DNA of 64,000 nucleotides from an uncultured Bacilli bacterium (GTDB lineage: Bacteria > Bacillota_I > Bacilli_A > RF39 > UBA660), in the NCBI GenBank assembly GCA_934131005.1, contig CAKOYV010000006.1:24135-88134 (forward strand), given 5' to 3'. The notes beneath the pieces are model-generated. The model worked only from the letters and a program-made list of their open reading frames with translations. It was not told where the DNA came from and did not search any database. Numbering within the stretch: position 1 is the first letter of the stretch; each line of letters opens with the position of its first letter. Both the position numbers and the translations under genes were made by a program. Shown here piece by piece: positions 54,599 through 63,877 of the stretch.

Positions 54599-54621
54599 AT
54601 AAAACCCTTGATAAACAAGGG
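54599..54621 (-). terminator. Terminator after tRNA-Arg
   Basis: CCCTTG (54605-54610) pairs with CAAGGG (54616-54621) around a 5-base loop, followed on the minus strand by TTTTATT. It is 14 bases after the tRNA 3' end. Confidence 0.8.
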
Positions 54622-54634
54622 ATAATATTTATAA

Positions 54635-54711
54635 TGGCGTCCCCGAGTGGATTCGAACCACCGACCCTTCGCTTAGGAGGCGAATGCTCTATCCAACTGA
54701 GCTACGAGGAC
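54635..54711 (-). tRNA. tRNA-Arg (anticodon CCT)
   Basis: A 77-base cloverleaf on the minus strand. The acceptor stem GTCCTCG pairs with CGGGGAC (one G-T pair). The D-arm is in GCTCAGTTGGATAGAGC. The anticodon stem TTCGC/GCGAA holds loop CTCCTAA with anticodon CCT, decoding AGG. The T-arm contains GGTTCGAATCC. The 3' CCA is encoded. A hairpin terminator follows. Confidence 0.97.
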
Positions 54712-54753
54712 ATAAGGAGTTGTATTAACTAATAATACAACTTTTATAATTAT

Positions 54754-55875
54754 TTATGATAGTTTTTGACCACATTGTGTACAGAAATTTCCACCAGTAG
54801 TAGCAGCACCACAATTAGGACAGAACTTAGCAGTTTGATTGTTTGAAGATGAAGATTCTTGGTTGGAACTATTTTGAGATGAAGTTTGATTATTGTTTAC
54901 AGCTCCAATAACGTTGGCTCCCATTTGATTGGCCATTCCCATACCTACAAAACCAGCCATAGCTCCAGATTCATTATTTGCTGCTGCTTTTAGAGCGTCA
55001 GCACTAGCACTAGCCATTAGACCAGATTGTAAGTCTTTGTTAGAGAAAATATTAGCATCATCTATTTTGTTAACTCTTTGCATTGAAGCATCTGTTAAAT
55101 TGATGTCTGCAACAGCGACATCTGTTATTTCTAACCCATATAAATCACGCCATGTATCATCTAGGATAGTGTTCATTTCATCAGAAATTTCGCTTCCATA
55201 TAATCCCATATCACCAAATGATACTTTTTTCTTACGCATAACAACAGAAATTGCTTGAGTTAATTGTTCAATAAATTTGCTTTTTAGTTGACCTCCTACA
55301 ACTTCTTCGTAAGTTACTGTATCTTTAGCATTTGCACCAATAACAGTGCTTACTAACTTCATAGGATCTGTTACCTTAAAGGCATATTCTCCAAAGAAAG
55401 TAACTTCTAACATGCCATATTTCTCGTCAGTTATTTTTTTAGGTTGTGGAGAGCCAAATTTATTACCTGTGATTGTTAAGAGATTTACATAATAAACTCT
55501 TTGATCACGAGCAGGCATTCCTCCGTAAGTAAATCTATTGCCTATTGTTTTAAAGGTATTTTTAATTCCTTCACCTAAGCTACCAACAAATATGCTAGGT
55601 TCGCTACTTGATTCATATGTAAAAGTTCCTGCTTCTGCTGTAAATTCTTTAACTTCACCGTTATCTATTATCATCATAGCCATTCCTTGAGGAACTGATA
55701 TCGTTGAACCATTAGAAATAACACCTTCACTAGGATGCTTGTTTCCTTTACCATGAGTAACAACTCCTCTTTGAATTAAAACATTTTTATCAATTTCTGG
55801 ACATTTGACAAATTCTTTAAATTGGTCACCAAAAGTGCTAGAAGTTGCACTAGTTATTGCTTTTATTAAACCCAT
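54754..55875 (-). CDS. SPFH-domain protein with C-terminal zinc ribbon (YdjI type)
   Basis: The product is 373 residues. A virion-core/SPFH (band 7-like) domain spans about 30-280, including FKEFVKCPEIDKNVLIQRG, FTAEAGTFTY and LEITDVAVADINLTD. A Gly/Ala/Asn-rich linker follows, then a double-CxxC zinc ribbon (FCPNCGAATTGGNFCTQCG) at the end. YdjI-type proteins act in membrane-stress complexes with PspA-like or other partners in Bacillus; no such partner lies next to it here. AGAGGTAGATT precedes the ATG. Confidence 0.87.
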   Translation of the reverse strand: MGLIKAITSATSSTFGDQFKEFVKCPEIDKNVLIQRGVVTHGKGNKHPSEGVISNGSTISVPQGMAMMIIDNGEVKEFTAEAGTFTYESSSEPSIFVGSLGEGIKNTFKTIGNRFTYGGMPARDQRVYYVNLLTITGNKFGSPQPKKITDEKYGMLEVTFFGEYAFKVTDPMKLVSTVIGANAKDTVTYEEVVGGQLKSKFIEQLTQAISVVMRKKKVSFGDMGLYGSEISDEMNTILDDTWRDLYGLEITDVAVADINLTDASMQRVNKIDDANIFSNKDLQSGLMASASADALKAAANNESGAMAGFVGMGMANQMGANVIGAVNNNQTSSQNSSNQESSSSNNQTAKFCPNCGAATTGGNFCTQCGQKLS

Positions 55876-55914
55876 AATCTACCTCTTTTCTATAATGTGA
55901 TTATAACATTATCA

Positions 55915-57030
55915 TTAAGAAAAATCAAGAAAACTATCTAATTTGTTAATTATATAATCACGATCCATATTTTTACCAATGAAAACTATTTTAATCATTT
56001 TATCATCGTATTCATCATCCCATTCATCTCGAATGTCAGGATTAGCAATTAAAATAGCTTGTTGTTCTTCTTCTGGCATATCTGAAATCCATGGTCCTGT
56101 TGCTACTAAATTTTTACTATTACCAGCCGTTTCAAACATATAAGCCATATTTAATTCATCTGTAAAATATACAACACCTTTAGTTCTGATGATAGATTTA
56201 TCCCATACTGTATCTAGAAAATCATAAAATAGGCGTCTATTAAATGGACTTCTTCTATAGTATACGAAAGTATTTATACCATATTCCAAAACTTCTCCTG
56301 ATTCATCATGTTCTTCTTCATTTAATGCTTCTACCCATCCTGCTGCTGATATAGCTTTTTCAAAATCAAATAGATGAGTATCTATAACGTCTTCTATGTC
56401 TATTTTTGAATAGTTTGTTTCAATTATTTTAGCTTTTGGTTGAATACTTTTTATAACAGATTTTACTTCTTCTAACTCTTCTTTTTTTATTTCATCAACT
56501 TTATTTAATACAACAATATTACAAAATTCTAATTGTTCAATTATTAATTTTTCTAAATCTTCATCATCTATTTCTTCTTTAATTAAGTTATCTCCGCAAT
56601 TAAATTCACGAGCTAATCTTAGAGCATCTGTTACTGTTAAAATAGAATCTAAGTAACAAACATCATCATTACACATTTCAGGAATCATTGTTATTGTTTG
56701 AGCAATAGGAATAGGTTCACAAATACCACTTGCTTCTATTATGATATTATCAAATTTGTCTTGGCGAATTATTTCTAAGATTTGCTCTACAAGATCCATC
56801 TTTAGGTTACAACAAATACAACCATTAGATAGTGCTACTAACGATTCATCCCTCTGACTAACTACACCACTAGCATCAATTAGCTTAGCATCAACATTTA
56901 CCTCTCCTATGTCATTTACAATAACAGCTATTTTTTTATTTTTATTATTAGTTAAAATATGATTAATTAAAGTAGTTTTACCACTACCTAAGTAACCTGT
57001 TAAAAGGGTTATAGGAATATGTTTTTTCAT
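55915..57030 (-). CDS. CobW/COG0523 GTPase, metal chaperone
   Basis: This 371-residue G3E GTPase has Walker A GYLGSGKTTL (near 11-20), the metal-binding CxCC motif in SNGCICCNLK (near 69-78), ASGICEP, and the NKVDE guanine motif (near 175). A C-terminal CobW domain (from about 240) follows. COG0523 proteins deliver zinc or other metals to client enzymes. It is the third gene of an operon with gltX and a 144-residue protein, with its start touching the previous stop. GGAGATGG precedes the ATG. Confidence 0.9.
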   Translation of the reverse strand: MKKHIPITLLTGYLGSGKTTLINHILTNNKNKKIAVIVNDIGEVNVDAKLIDASGVVSQRDESLVALSNGCICCNLKMDLVEQILEIIRQDKFDNIIIEASGICEPIPIAQTITMIPEMCNDDVCYLDSILTVTDALRLAREFNCGDNLIKEEIDDEDLEKLIIEQLEFCNIVVLNKVDEIKKEELEEVKSVIKSIQPKAKIIETNYSKIDIEDVIDTHLFDFEKAISAAGWVEALNEEEHDESGEVLEYGINTFVYYRRSPFNRRLFYDFLDTVWDKSIIRTKGVVYFTDELNMAYMFETAGNSKNLVATGPWISDMPEEEQQAILIANPDIRDEWDDEYDDKMIKIVFIGKNMDRDYIINKLDSFLDFS

Positions 57031-57464
57031 TAAATACCATCTCCTCTTGCTTGGTTTCGGAAAAATTTTTTTCTTTTACTAAATTTAGTTTTTTCATCAG
57101 TTGAATTTAATATTTTTTCGACCTCAGCTCTTTTAGATTCACTTTTAATCTTTGCGGGTAGAATGTGGTTAAAGAAACTATCAATAGAAATGCTATCTGC
57201 ATATAGTGCTTGTTCACTCTCTATAATCCCCCATCTATATCCTAGATTAAAATTATCATTTTGTATGTTAGTGTTATTAAGACTAAATCCCCCTATTTCT
57301 AATGATTCAAGATTTATCTCATCATCTTTTTTAGAAAGTGCTAATACGTCATCTATCGCTTTTAAATAACCTTGTTTGAATTCTTCACTTGGACAATCGT
57401 AAGCTTCAAAAAGTTGTTTTTTTAATTCTAAAGTTTTTATTAAATTTTCTATATTTTGCATCAT
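57030..57464 (-). CDS. Unrecognised soluble protein in the gltX-cobW operon (144 aa)
   Basis: The ATG at 57464 or 57461 overlaps the gltX stop (ATGA), with GGGAGG upstream in gltX. The product is acidic and mainly helical in its first half (NIENLIKTLELKKQLFEAYD; FKQGYLKAIDDVLAL) and ends in a basic tail (KFSKRKKFFRNQARGDG). There is no membrane segment, no Cys-rich metal site and only one Cys (CPSEE). It is coupled on both sides, to gltX and to the CobW GTPase. I do not recognise it. Confidence 0.7.
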   Translation of the reverse strand: MMQNIENLIKTLELKKQLFEAYDCPSEEFKQGYLKAIDDVLALSKKDDEINLESLEIGGFSLNNTNIQNDNFNLGYRWGIIESEQALYADSISIDSFFNHILPAKIKSESKRAEVEKILNSTDEKTKFSKRKKFFRNQARGDGI

Positions 57465-59107
57465 ATTCTATTAAACCTCCCTACTATTCTATCTTTACCA
57501 ATTAAACGCATTATTTCATATAAATCAGGAGTCATAGATTTTTTGGTTAAAGCTACTCTTAGGACTGTAGATATATCAGCAACATTACCTTTATATTGAG
57601 AAGGATTTTGTTTATATTCTTTCATATTAGCACAATAGCCTAAGTCTTCAGTTAACTTCTTTATACCATTAAACCATTCATCTTTTGATGTGATGTCAAA
57701 ATAAGATTCCATATATTTAGTTATAATTTGTCTAATTTCTTCTTTATCAGTTATTTTTTGCCATTCATATTCAGAGGTGTTTTGTTCAAATAAATCATCA
57801 TACATATACCAAATATTATTAATAATATCTTCATATTTAGCAATATCTTTTCTAGGCTTCTTTTGTTCTCTTTCAATATTTATAATATTCATATAATAAT
57901 CTTTATCTCTGTTTATTATTTCTTTTAATTTTTGATCGTATTTACTAGCCCAATTATATGATTCTTGATATAGTTCTTCTTTGGTCATTTTAGAAATAAC
58001 AGTTTTAGAAATATTAGCTAATTTATCTAGGTCATATAATCCACCTGATGCACTCATTTTCTTAGGACTATATTCAAAGTCTTTATATGTTTTATCAGGA
58101 GCGTGCATATGCCATTCTTCATAGTTGGTATTGATAATGGTCATAAGAGATTCAATAACTGCTAGTGATGGATATCCATGTTCACTATAATAGGTCATAG
58201 ATGCTTCTGGGTCTTTTCTTTTACTTATTTTACGATACTTACCATTTTCTTTTTTCATAATATTAGGAGTATGAATATATTTAGGAGGTTTTATTCCTAG
58301 AGCATTAAATAATTCTAGATGAATTGGAACAGAACTTAGCCATTCTTCACCACGAGAAGCATGTGTTGTCCCCATTAAATAGTCATCTATTACGTGTGCA
58401 AAATGATAAGTTGGTAGGCCATCTTGTTTCATTATAACAACATCTAAATCATTTTGAGGCATCATAATACGTCCTTTAACAAGATCATCAAATCTGAATT
58501 TCTCATCAGGATTTCCTTTTGATTTAAATCTAATGATATATGGCTCTCCTTGTTTTATTTTATTGTAAGCATCATCCACACTAAGCTTTCTACAAGTAGA
58601 ATAAATACCATAATAACCAGTTCTTTGTTTATATTTTTCTTGTTTTTTTCTTATCTCATCTAATTTTTCATGACTACAAAAACATGGGTATGCTCTTCCT
58701 ATTTCAATTAAATATTTAATAAAAACTTGATATATATATTTTCTTTCGCTCTGTTTATACGGACCATAAGCACCTTTAATATTACCTTCTTCATCTTCAT
58801 ATTCATCTGGAGTTAAATTATAATGTTCTAAAGTTTCCATAATTAATTTTGAAGCACCTTTAACTTCTCTTTTTGTATCTGTATCTTCGTTTCTTAGCAT
58901 AAAAACACCATCTGAATGTTTTGCTAAATTATCACATATAAGTGCTTGATATAGGCCCCCTAGGTGAACAAAACCTGTTGGTGATGGAGCAAATCTTGTT
59001 ACCTTAGCACCTTCTTTTAAATTTCTTTTAGGATATTTTTTTTCGATATCTTCCCTAGTTTCTTTTATATTGGGAAATATTATGTTTGCTAAATCTGCTA
59101 CTGTCAT
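57461..59107 (-). CDS. gltX: Glutamyl-tRNA synthetase
   Basis: This 548-residue class I synthetase has the HIGH-type motif as HLGG (near 47-50; FAPSPTGFVHLGGLYQAL), NEDTDTKREV, and KMSKS as KISKRK (near 289-294). The C-terminal anticodon-binding part follows. It charges tRNA-Glu, and in Firmicutes often tRNA-Gln as well. A KEYKQNPSQYKGNVADIS stretch and a final LIGKDRIVGRFNR close the protein, typical of this subgroup. It is first in a three-gene operon. Confidence 0.94.
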   Translation of the reverse strand: MTVADLANIIFPNIKETREDIEKKYPKRNLKEGAKVTRFAPSPTGFVHLGGLYQALICDNLAKHSDGVFMLRNEDTDTKREVKGASKLIMETLEHYNLTPDEYEDEEGNIKGAYGPYKQSERKYIYQVFIKYLIEIGRAYPCFCSHEKLDEIRKKQEKYKQRTGYYGIYSTCRKLSVDDAYNKIKQGEPYIIRFKSKGNPDEKFRFDDLVKGRIMMPQNDLDVVIMKQDGLPTYHFAHVIDDYLMGTTHASRGEEWLSSVPIHLELFNALGIKPPKYIHTPNIMKKENGKYRKISKRKDPEASMTYYSEHGYPSLAVIESLMTIINTNYEEWHMHAPDKTYKDFEYSPKKMSASGGLYDLDKLANISKTVISKMTKEELYQESYNWASKYDQKLKEIINRDKDYYMNIINIEREQKKPRKDIAKYEDIINNIWYMYDDLFEQNTSEYEWQKITDKEEIRQIITKYMESYFDITSKDEWFNGIKKLTEDLGYCANMKEYKQNPSQYKGNVADISTVLRVALTKKSMTPDLYEIMRLIGKDRIVGRFNRI

Positions 59108-59154
59108 TATACCACTCTCTTTCTTTGCCTTTTTATTATAACATAAGTTTTATA

Positions 59155-59183
59155 TAAAAAAAGAACAAAAGTTTAATTTTGTC
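59155..59183 (-). terminator. Terminator after the Pro/Thr/Asn-rich protein gene
   Basis: ACAAAA and TTTTGT (59165-59170 and 59177-59182) pair around 6 bases, followed on the minus strand by TCTTTTTTTAT. Confidence 0.65.
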
Positions 59184-59196
59184 ATTTTTTCGTTAT

Positions 59197-59946
59197 TTAT
59201 GAGTTTATTGGCATAACGCTATTTCCAGATCCAATCACAGCACTTATTACTAAGACCCATAATAGAATAAAGATTACACTTAAAATAATAGCATATAACA
59301 AAGTTGCTTTAGCATAATTACTTATACTTGGATCATTTTTCTTAAATATTGTTACTATTAAAATAATTGTTCCAATACCAGGAAGGCCAAATAGAAACAT
59401 ATACTTTAAATATTTAGAAACTGCTACTACTTCACTTTCTTTAGGTAGCTGTTTAACACCAATATTTATATCCTGCTCTTCATTTTTAGGTGTATTAGTA
59501 GAAGTTGGAGTTATAGTTTTTAATGGCTGATTAGATGCTACCGCTTGACTATTATTAGTTTGAGTAGTTGATGCCATTTGAGGCATTGTTGGTGTTAATG
59601 TTGGTTGGGGTGAATTTTGCGTCTGAGGAGTTGGTTCGGGAGTAATTCCAATATCAAACGGGCTTGATGTTCCATTTAAATCTGGTATTTGCATTCCAGG
59701 CATGGAATTAATATTACTTGTGGAATTATTTACTTGATTAGAATTAATTGGATTAGTTTGGGGCATTGGAGTGTTTTGTTGAGTGGTTGGTTGGTTATTT
59801 ATGATAGTAGGAATTATTGGTGTTGGTCCTGTTGGTGTAGTTGATGATTGTTGACTATTTGGTTGATTACTAGTTGTTGTGGGTATTGGTTCTATTGGTG
59901 GAATTCCAACTTCGTTTGCATCGTTATTATTTAAATTATTATTCAT
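59197..59946 (-). CDS. Membrane protein with a disordered Pro/Thr/Asn/Gln-rich N-terminus
   Basis: The 249-residue product is rich in Pro, Thr, Asn, Gln and Ser up to about 165 (IPPIEPIPTTTSNQPNSQQS), with no clear fold. Two hydrophobic segments follow, about 180-202 and 213-238 (YAKATLLYAIILSVIFILLW). The short membrane part resembles small DUF4870/TM2-like modules, but this is only a pattern match. Orientation and role are unknown. AGAGGTAATA precedes the ATG. Confidence 0.65.
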   Translation of the reverse strand: MNNNLNNNDANEVGIPPIEPIPTTTSNQPNSQQSSTTPTGPTPIIPTIINNQPTTQQNTPMPQTNPINSNQVNNSTSNINSMPGMQIPDLNGTSSPFDIGITPEPTPQTQNSPQPTLTPTMPQMASTTQTNNSQAVASNQPLKTITPTSTNTPKNEEQDINIGVKQLPKESEVVAVSKYLKYMFLFGLPGIGTIILIVTIFKKNDPSISNYAKATLLYAIILSVIFILLWVLVISAVIGSGNSVMPINS

Positions 59947-60003
59947 ATTATTACCTCTTTCTACTTTATAATATAATTATAACAAATTATTGGTAAATGT
60001 AAA

Positions 60004-60039
60004 TAGTAAAAAATGACTGATTATTTTTTTTCAGTCATT
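60004..60039 (-). terminator. Terminator after the glycosyltransferase gene
   Basis: AATGACTGA (60012-60020) pairs with TCAGTCATT (60031-60039). On the minus strand TTTTTTA follows. It overlaps the stop region. Confidence 0.8.
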
Positions 60040-61028
60040 ACATATTCATAAACTTCTCTTAATTCTTGACCTATCTTTTCTATTCTTCTATCATAAGCTA
60101 CTTTATATGCTTCTTTTGTTAAGTCTGGTAGGTCATGATTTATTATTTTTTTGATTTTACTTTCAAATTCATCTAAGTTTTTAGCTTTATAAATATTTAC
60201 ACCATCTTCTAACCAACCAGAAAAGACTGGAATATCTCTAATTAAAGCGGGGCAATGACAAGCACATGCTTCTATTACTGGGATACCTTCTGTTTCTTCT
60301 AGAGTTGGGAATAAATATAAATCACAACCATTCATTGCACAGCAGATATCTTCTTGTTCTACATAGCCCGCAAATGTTAAGTTATCTAGTTTAGTATGTA
60401 CAGCTTTTTTTACATTTTCAGATGAGGCTGCTAGTGGGCTATAACCAAACCAGATGAATTTATAGTCTGGCATACGTTTAGCAAGCTCTACAAAATCAAC
60501 AATACCTTTTCTTTCTATATATAAGCCTATACCAATAATAACTTTGTCATCTTTACTATAACCATATTTTTCTCTAAACTTTTGTTTATCTTTAGGATTT
60601 TTTTTGAATTTTTCTAAATCTATTCCATTAGAAATTGCATAGATTTTTTTATTCATGCCGTAGCTTTCTAATAATTGTTTAGAATATGGGGTTGGTGTTA
60701 CTAAGACGTCTCCTAAACTATAACATTTTATTAGCCATTTTTTAAATAATTTAGAGGTTTGTTTAGCAAATATAAAGCCATTTTTATAATCTTCCTCAGT
60801 GGAATGAGCATGATATACTATTTTATGTCCTGTTTTTTTAGCTTTTTTGGCCATCAAATAAGAAGCTGGAAAATAAGTATTAATATGAAGAATATCATAA
60901 GTATCTTTCTTATTTCTAGTATATTCTATATTATTTCTGCTAAGAGCCATTTCTTGATGACGAATTGCTTTTCCTAAGCCTGATTTACCTACTATTTTTT
61001 CACTTTCTGTATATAATAAAACCTTCAT
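60021..61028 (-). CDS. GT4-family glycosyltransferase
   Basis: This 335-residue protein has a GT-B fold: the N-terminal part has VGKSGLGKAIRHQEMAL and HSTEED, and the C-terminal donor site has GIGLYIERKGIVDFVELA, FGYSPL and the EETEGIPVIEACA block (E-x7-E, near 245-257). It resembles the diacylglycerol glucosyltransferases that make membrane glycolipids, but a teichoic or polysaccharide role is possible. It starts 3 bases after the AI-2E gene, so the two are co-transcribed. Confidence 0.88.
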   Translation of the reverse strand: MKVLLYTESEKIVGKSGLGKAIRHQEMALSRNNIEYTRNKKDTYDILHINTYFPASYLMAKKAKKTGHKIVYHAHSTEEDYKNGFIFAKQTSKLFKKWLIKCYSLGDVLVTPTPYSKQLLESYGMNKKIYAISNGIDLEKFKKNPKDKQKFREKYGYSKDDKVIIGIGLYIERKGIVDFVELAKRMPDYKFIWFGYSPLAASSENVKKAVHTKLDNLTFAGYVEQEDICCAMNGCDLYLFPTLEETEGIPVIEACACHCPALIRDIPVFSGWLEDGVNIYKAKNLDEFESKIKKIINHDLPDLTKEAYKVAYDRRIEKIGQELREVYEYVMTEKK

Positions 61029-61031
61029 ACT

Positions 61032-62090
61032 CTATTTCCTTTCTTTTATTACTTCTATTTTATCATTTATATCGCCTTTAAAGAAACGATAAGTTGCTAG
61101 AAGTATTATTGCTATTGGTAATGAGATAACTATCCCCCAAAAGCCACCTAATATTCCACCTGCAAATACAGCAAATATATTTACTAGAGGATGTAGTTGA
61201 TTAGTTTTACCATATACTCTAGGACTAATAATATAGCCATCAATATTTGGACAAATCAAGCAAACAATTAAGGTTGCTATAAACAATTTTGTACTTACTA
61301 CAGATGCTATTAGAAGTGCTAGAATGTTTATGATAAGACCTCCAAAATATGGAATTATAGTTGTAACAGCTGCTAATATACCCAAAATTAAATAGTTAGG
61401 ATGACCTATTAGAAAGAATATAGTTGTATATTCAAAAAACTGAATAATTATATTTTTTAAAAGGCCACTAAAGTAATTATTTACTTCACAATCTAATGTT
61501 TTAACATAATTATATATCCTTTTTTTGCCTTTTTTTAATTTCTTCTTAATATAATTTCTAATTTTATCCATATCAAATAGAAGATATACTGATACGATTA
61601 GAATAATAATTAAATTTGTAAGAAAACTTATCGAAGTATTAACAATAGTAATAGCACCATCTGATATGTGACTACCGACATCTTTTAATAAATCACTAGA
61701 TATATCCGATAAGGAAGTTTGAATAATACCAAGATCTAATTCATATTTAGAAGATATATCTGTTATAACAGCCGATATATTACTTAAGAATAATACCACT
61801 TGATCATAAAACATTGGAACGACTATTATGCCTATTAGGACAGTGAAACCAATAATTAAGAAATAAATAGTTCCAACTGCTAGCCACCTTGGGAAGCCAC
61901 AATTAGTTAATTTTTTACAAAAAGGATTTAAGGCATAAGCTATAGCGAATGCTATAATAAATGGAAAAAGAATTGCCATTATTTTTTCAAATATTCCTAA
62001 CCATAACCCACTTATCCAATATAATAAAGAGATTATTAACAAGCCTATTAAAATATTTATTAATTTATAATTTATTTTATTTTTTCCCAT
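61032..62090 (-). CDS. AI-2E family transporter-like membrane protein
   Basis: The ATG at 62090 is chosen for its spacing to AAAGGAG; a closer ATG at 62096 is less well placed. The 352-residue product has about seven to eight hydrophobic segments, with the family block PFIIAFAIAYALNPFCKKL near the start and LIINILALLIA and INLPFGGGL-like helices later (here SYLFGGLI and GGFWGIVISLPIA). Members (PerM, YdbI) export small molecules or ions. It lies between dtd, overlapping by 14 bases, and the glycosyltransferase. Confidence 0.88.
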   Translation of the reverse strand: MGKNKINYKLINILIGLLIISLLYWISGLWLGIFEKIMAILFPFIIAFAIAYALNPFCKKLTNCGFPRWLAVGTIYFLIIGFTVLIGIIVVPMFYDQVVLFLSNISAVITDISSKYELDLGIIQTSLSDISSDLLKDVGSHISDGAITIVNTSISFLTNLIIILIVSVYLLFDMDKIRNYIKKKLKKGKKRIYNYVKTLDCEVNNYFSGLLKNIIIQFFEYTTIFFLIGHPNYLILGILAAVTTIIPYFGGLIINILALLIASVVSTKLFIATLIVCLICPNIDGYIISPRVYGKTNQLHPLVNIFAVFAGGILGGFWGIVISLPIAIILLATYRFFKGDINDKIEVIKERK

Positions 62091-62535
62091 TTTCATTCTC
62101 CTTTTCTAATGTTATAGTAACAGGGCCATCATTTATTAAGCTAACCTGCATATCACTTCCAAAAATACCTGTTGCAACTTTTATGCCTTTTTCTTTTAGG
62201 CACTTATTAAATTCATCATATAACTTAATAGCCTCATTACCATTTAGGGCTTTAATATAAGAAGGGCGACGTCCACTTTTAGTATCAGCATATAGCGTGA
62301 ATTGACTAATTGATAATATCTCACCATTTATATCTAAAAGACTTTTGTTCATAATGCCATTATCATCATCAAAAATACGAAGATTAATTATTTTGTTTGC
62401 TAAATAGTCTATTTCCTCTTTTGTATCACCTTTTGTAAAACCAACTAATATTACTAGACCATTGTTAATTTCACCAACTATTTTCTTATTAACTCTAACA
62501 CTAGCTTGCTTACTTCTTTGTAAAACTACTCTCAT
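62077..62535 (-). CDS. dtd: D-aminoacyl-tRNA deacylase
   Basis: This 152-residue protein is a near-complete DTD: MRVVLQRSKQASVRVN at the start, SISQFTLYAD (near 79-88), SGRRPSY (near 91-97) and SLINDGPVTITLE (near 132-144), the Gly-cisPro-containing active-site motif. It hydrolyses D-amino acids from tRNA. GAGGTGTTAA precedes the ATG. It is the first gene of a three-gene operon (dtd, AI-2E protein, glycosyltransferase). Confidence 0.97.
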   Translation of the reverse strand: MRVVLQRSKQASVRVNKKIVGEINNGLVILVGFTKGDTKEEIDYLANKIINLRIFDDDNGIMNKSLLDINGEILSISQFTLYADTKSGRRPSYIKALNGNEAIKLYDEFNKCLKEKGIKVATGIFGSDMQVSLINDGPVTITLEKENENGKK

Positions 62536-62648
62536 TTAACACCTCACTATTAACAGTATATAACAAAAATAAATTTTTTAAAAGATATTTGAATAATTAT
62601 CTTTATAATTAACTAAAATTATGCTAAAATAAATATGCGTATAGAAAA

Positions 62649-63791
62649 GTGGTGATTAATATTAAAAATATATCTAAGTTTAAAGTTGAAAATTCCATCT
62701 TAATACCTTTAATATTATTTGGAATTGTGTCAGTATTATCTATTTATTGTACAAAAAATTTAATGGGCGCTGATTTTCAAAATTATTGGCTTAAACAAAT
62801 TATTTGGTATTCTGTAGGTTTTGGAATTGCTTATTTCATGATGATTTTAGGAAATAAGTTTTTGTATAATAATGCTTGGTGGTTTTATTTAGTTGGAGTT
62901 GCCTCCTTAGTATTAGTTTTGTTTATTGGTAAAGAAGTTAATAATGCAAGATGTTGGTTTAATATTAAATATATTGGTAGTATACAACCTAGTGAATTTA
63001 TGAAGGTTTTTCTGATTATTATTCTTTCTAAAGTAATTAGAGACTATAATGAGCAGCACTTAAATCCGACTATTCAAGAAGAATTTACTTTTTTATTAAA
63101 GGTTTTACTTATTGTTGCAATACCGTCAGCACTTACTTTCATTGAGCCTGATACAGGTGCTGTTATGATTTATTTTATTATAACATTTGTGATGCTATTT
63201 GTTGGTGGTATTCGAAAAAGATGGTTTGCCTTAATATTTGTTATTTTTGGAACTTTGATTAGTGGTGTTGGTGCTTTGTATGTTATTAATAGAGATTTAT
63301 TTATAAATATTTTTGGAACTAGTTTATTTTATAGAATTGATAGAATTGTTAATTGGTCTAGTAGTAGTGGAATGCAACTTACTAATTCACTTACGGCTAT
63401 TGGTTCTGCTGGTATTTTGGGACATGGTTTTAATAAAACGCCTATTTATTTTCCTGAAATGCAGACAGATTTTATCTTTGCGGTATTCTCATCTAACTTT
63501 GGTTTAATGGGCGCTAGTTTGTTAATTTTATTAATTATTTTCTTTGATATAACTTTGATTCATATAGTTAATAAAACAACTGATATAACAGATAAGTATG
63601 CTATTGGTGGAATTATTGCTGTATTACTTTTTCAACAAGTGCAAAACATATCGATGACTATTGGACTTCTTCCTATTATGGGAATAACGTTACCGTTTAT
63701 TAGTTATGGCGGCTCATCTTTATTATCATATATGCTTCTTGTTGGAATGATATTTAATGTTTCTAATGAAAGTTTGAGATATACAAACTAA
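62649..63791 (+). CDS. rodA: SEDS-family glycan polymerase, RodA type
   Basis: This 380-residue protein has about ten membrane helices, with RCWFNIKYIGSIQPSEFMK (near 99-117) and NISMTIGLLPIMGITLPF (near 332-349), then SYGGSS. The QVQNISMTIGL helix is typical of RodA, which elongates the side wall. The start is uncertain: GTG 62649 or 62652 has only a weak ribosome site, whereas the familiar GGTGAT (62652-62657) is well spaced for ATT at 62661, which would be a rare start. It is the second SEDS protein in the window, beside the SpoVE-type one. Confidence 0.9.
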   Translation: MVINIKNISKFKVENSILIPLILFGIVSVLSIYCTKNLMGADFQNYWLKQIIWYSVGFGIAYFMMILGNKFLYNNAWWFYLVGVASLVLVLFIGKEVNNARCWFNIKYIGSIQPSEFMKVFLIIILSKVIRDYNEQHLNPTIQEEFTFLLKVLLIVAIPSALTFIEPDTGAVMIYFIITFVMLFVGGIRKRWFALIFVIFGTLISGVGALYVINRDLFINIFGTSLFYRIDRIVNWSSSSGMQLTNSLTAIGSAGILGHGFNKTPIYFPEMQTDFIFAVFSSNFGLMGASLLILLIIFFDITLIHIVNKTTDITDKYAIGGIIAVLLFQQVQNISMTIGLLPIMGITLPFISYGGSSLLSYMLLVGMIFNVSNESLRYTN

Positions 63792-63812
63792 AAAATATTT
63801 TATTAAATACTT

Positions 63813-63877
63813 AAAAACATAATTCTTTATGATATAGATCTTAGTTGATAGATATCATTTGGAATTATGTTTTTTTC
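63813..63877. terminator. Long hairpin terminator after rodA
   Basis: AAAAACATAATTC (63813-63825) and then ATGATAT pair with ATATCAT and GGAATTATGTTTTT (63852-63875). T residues continue to 63876. Confidence 0.75.
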
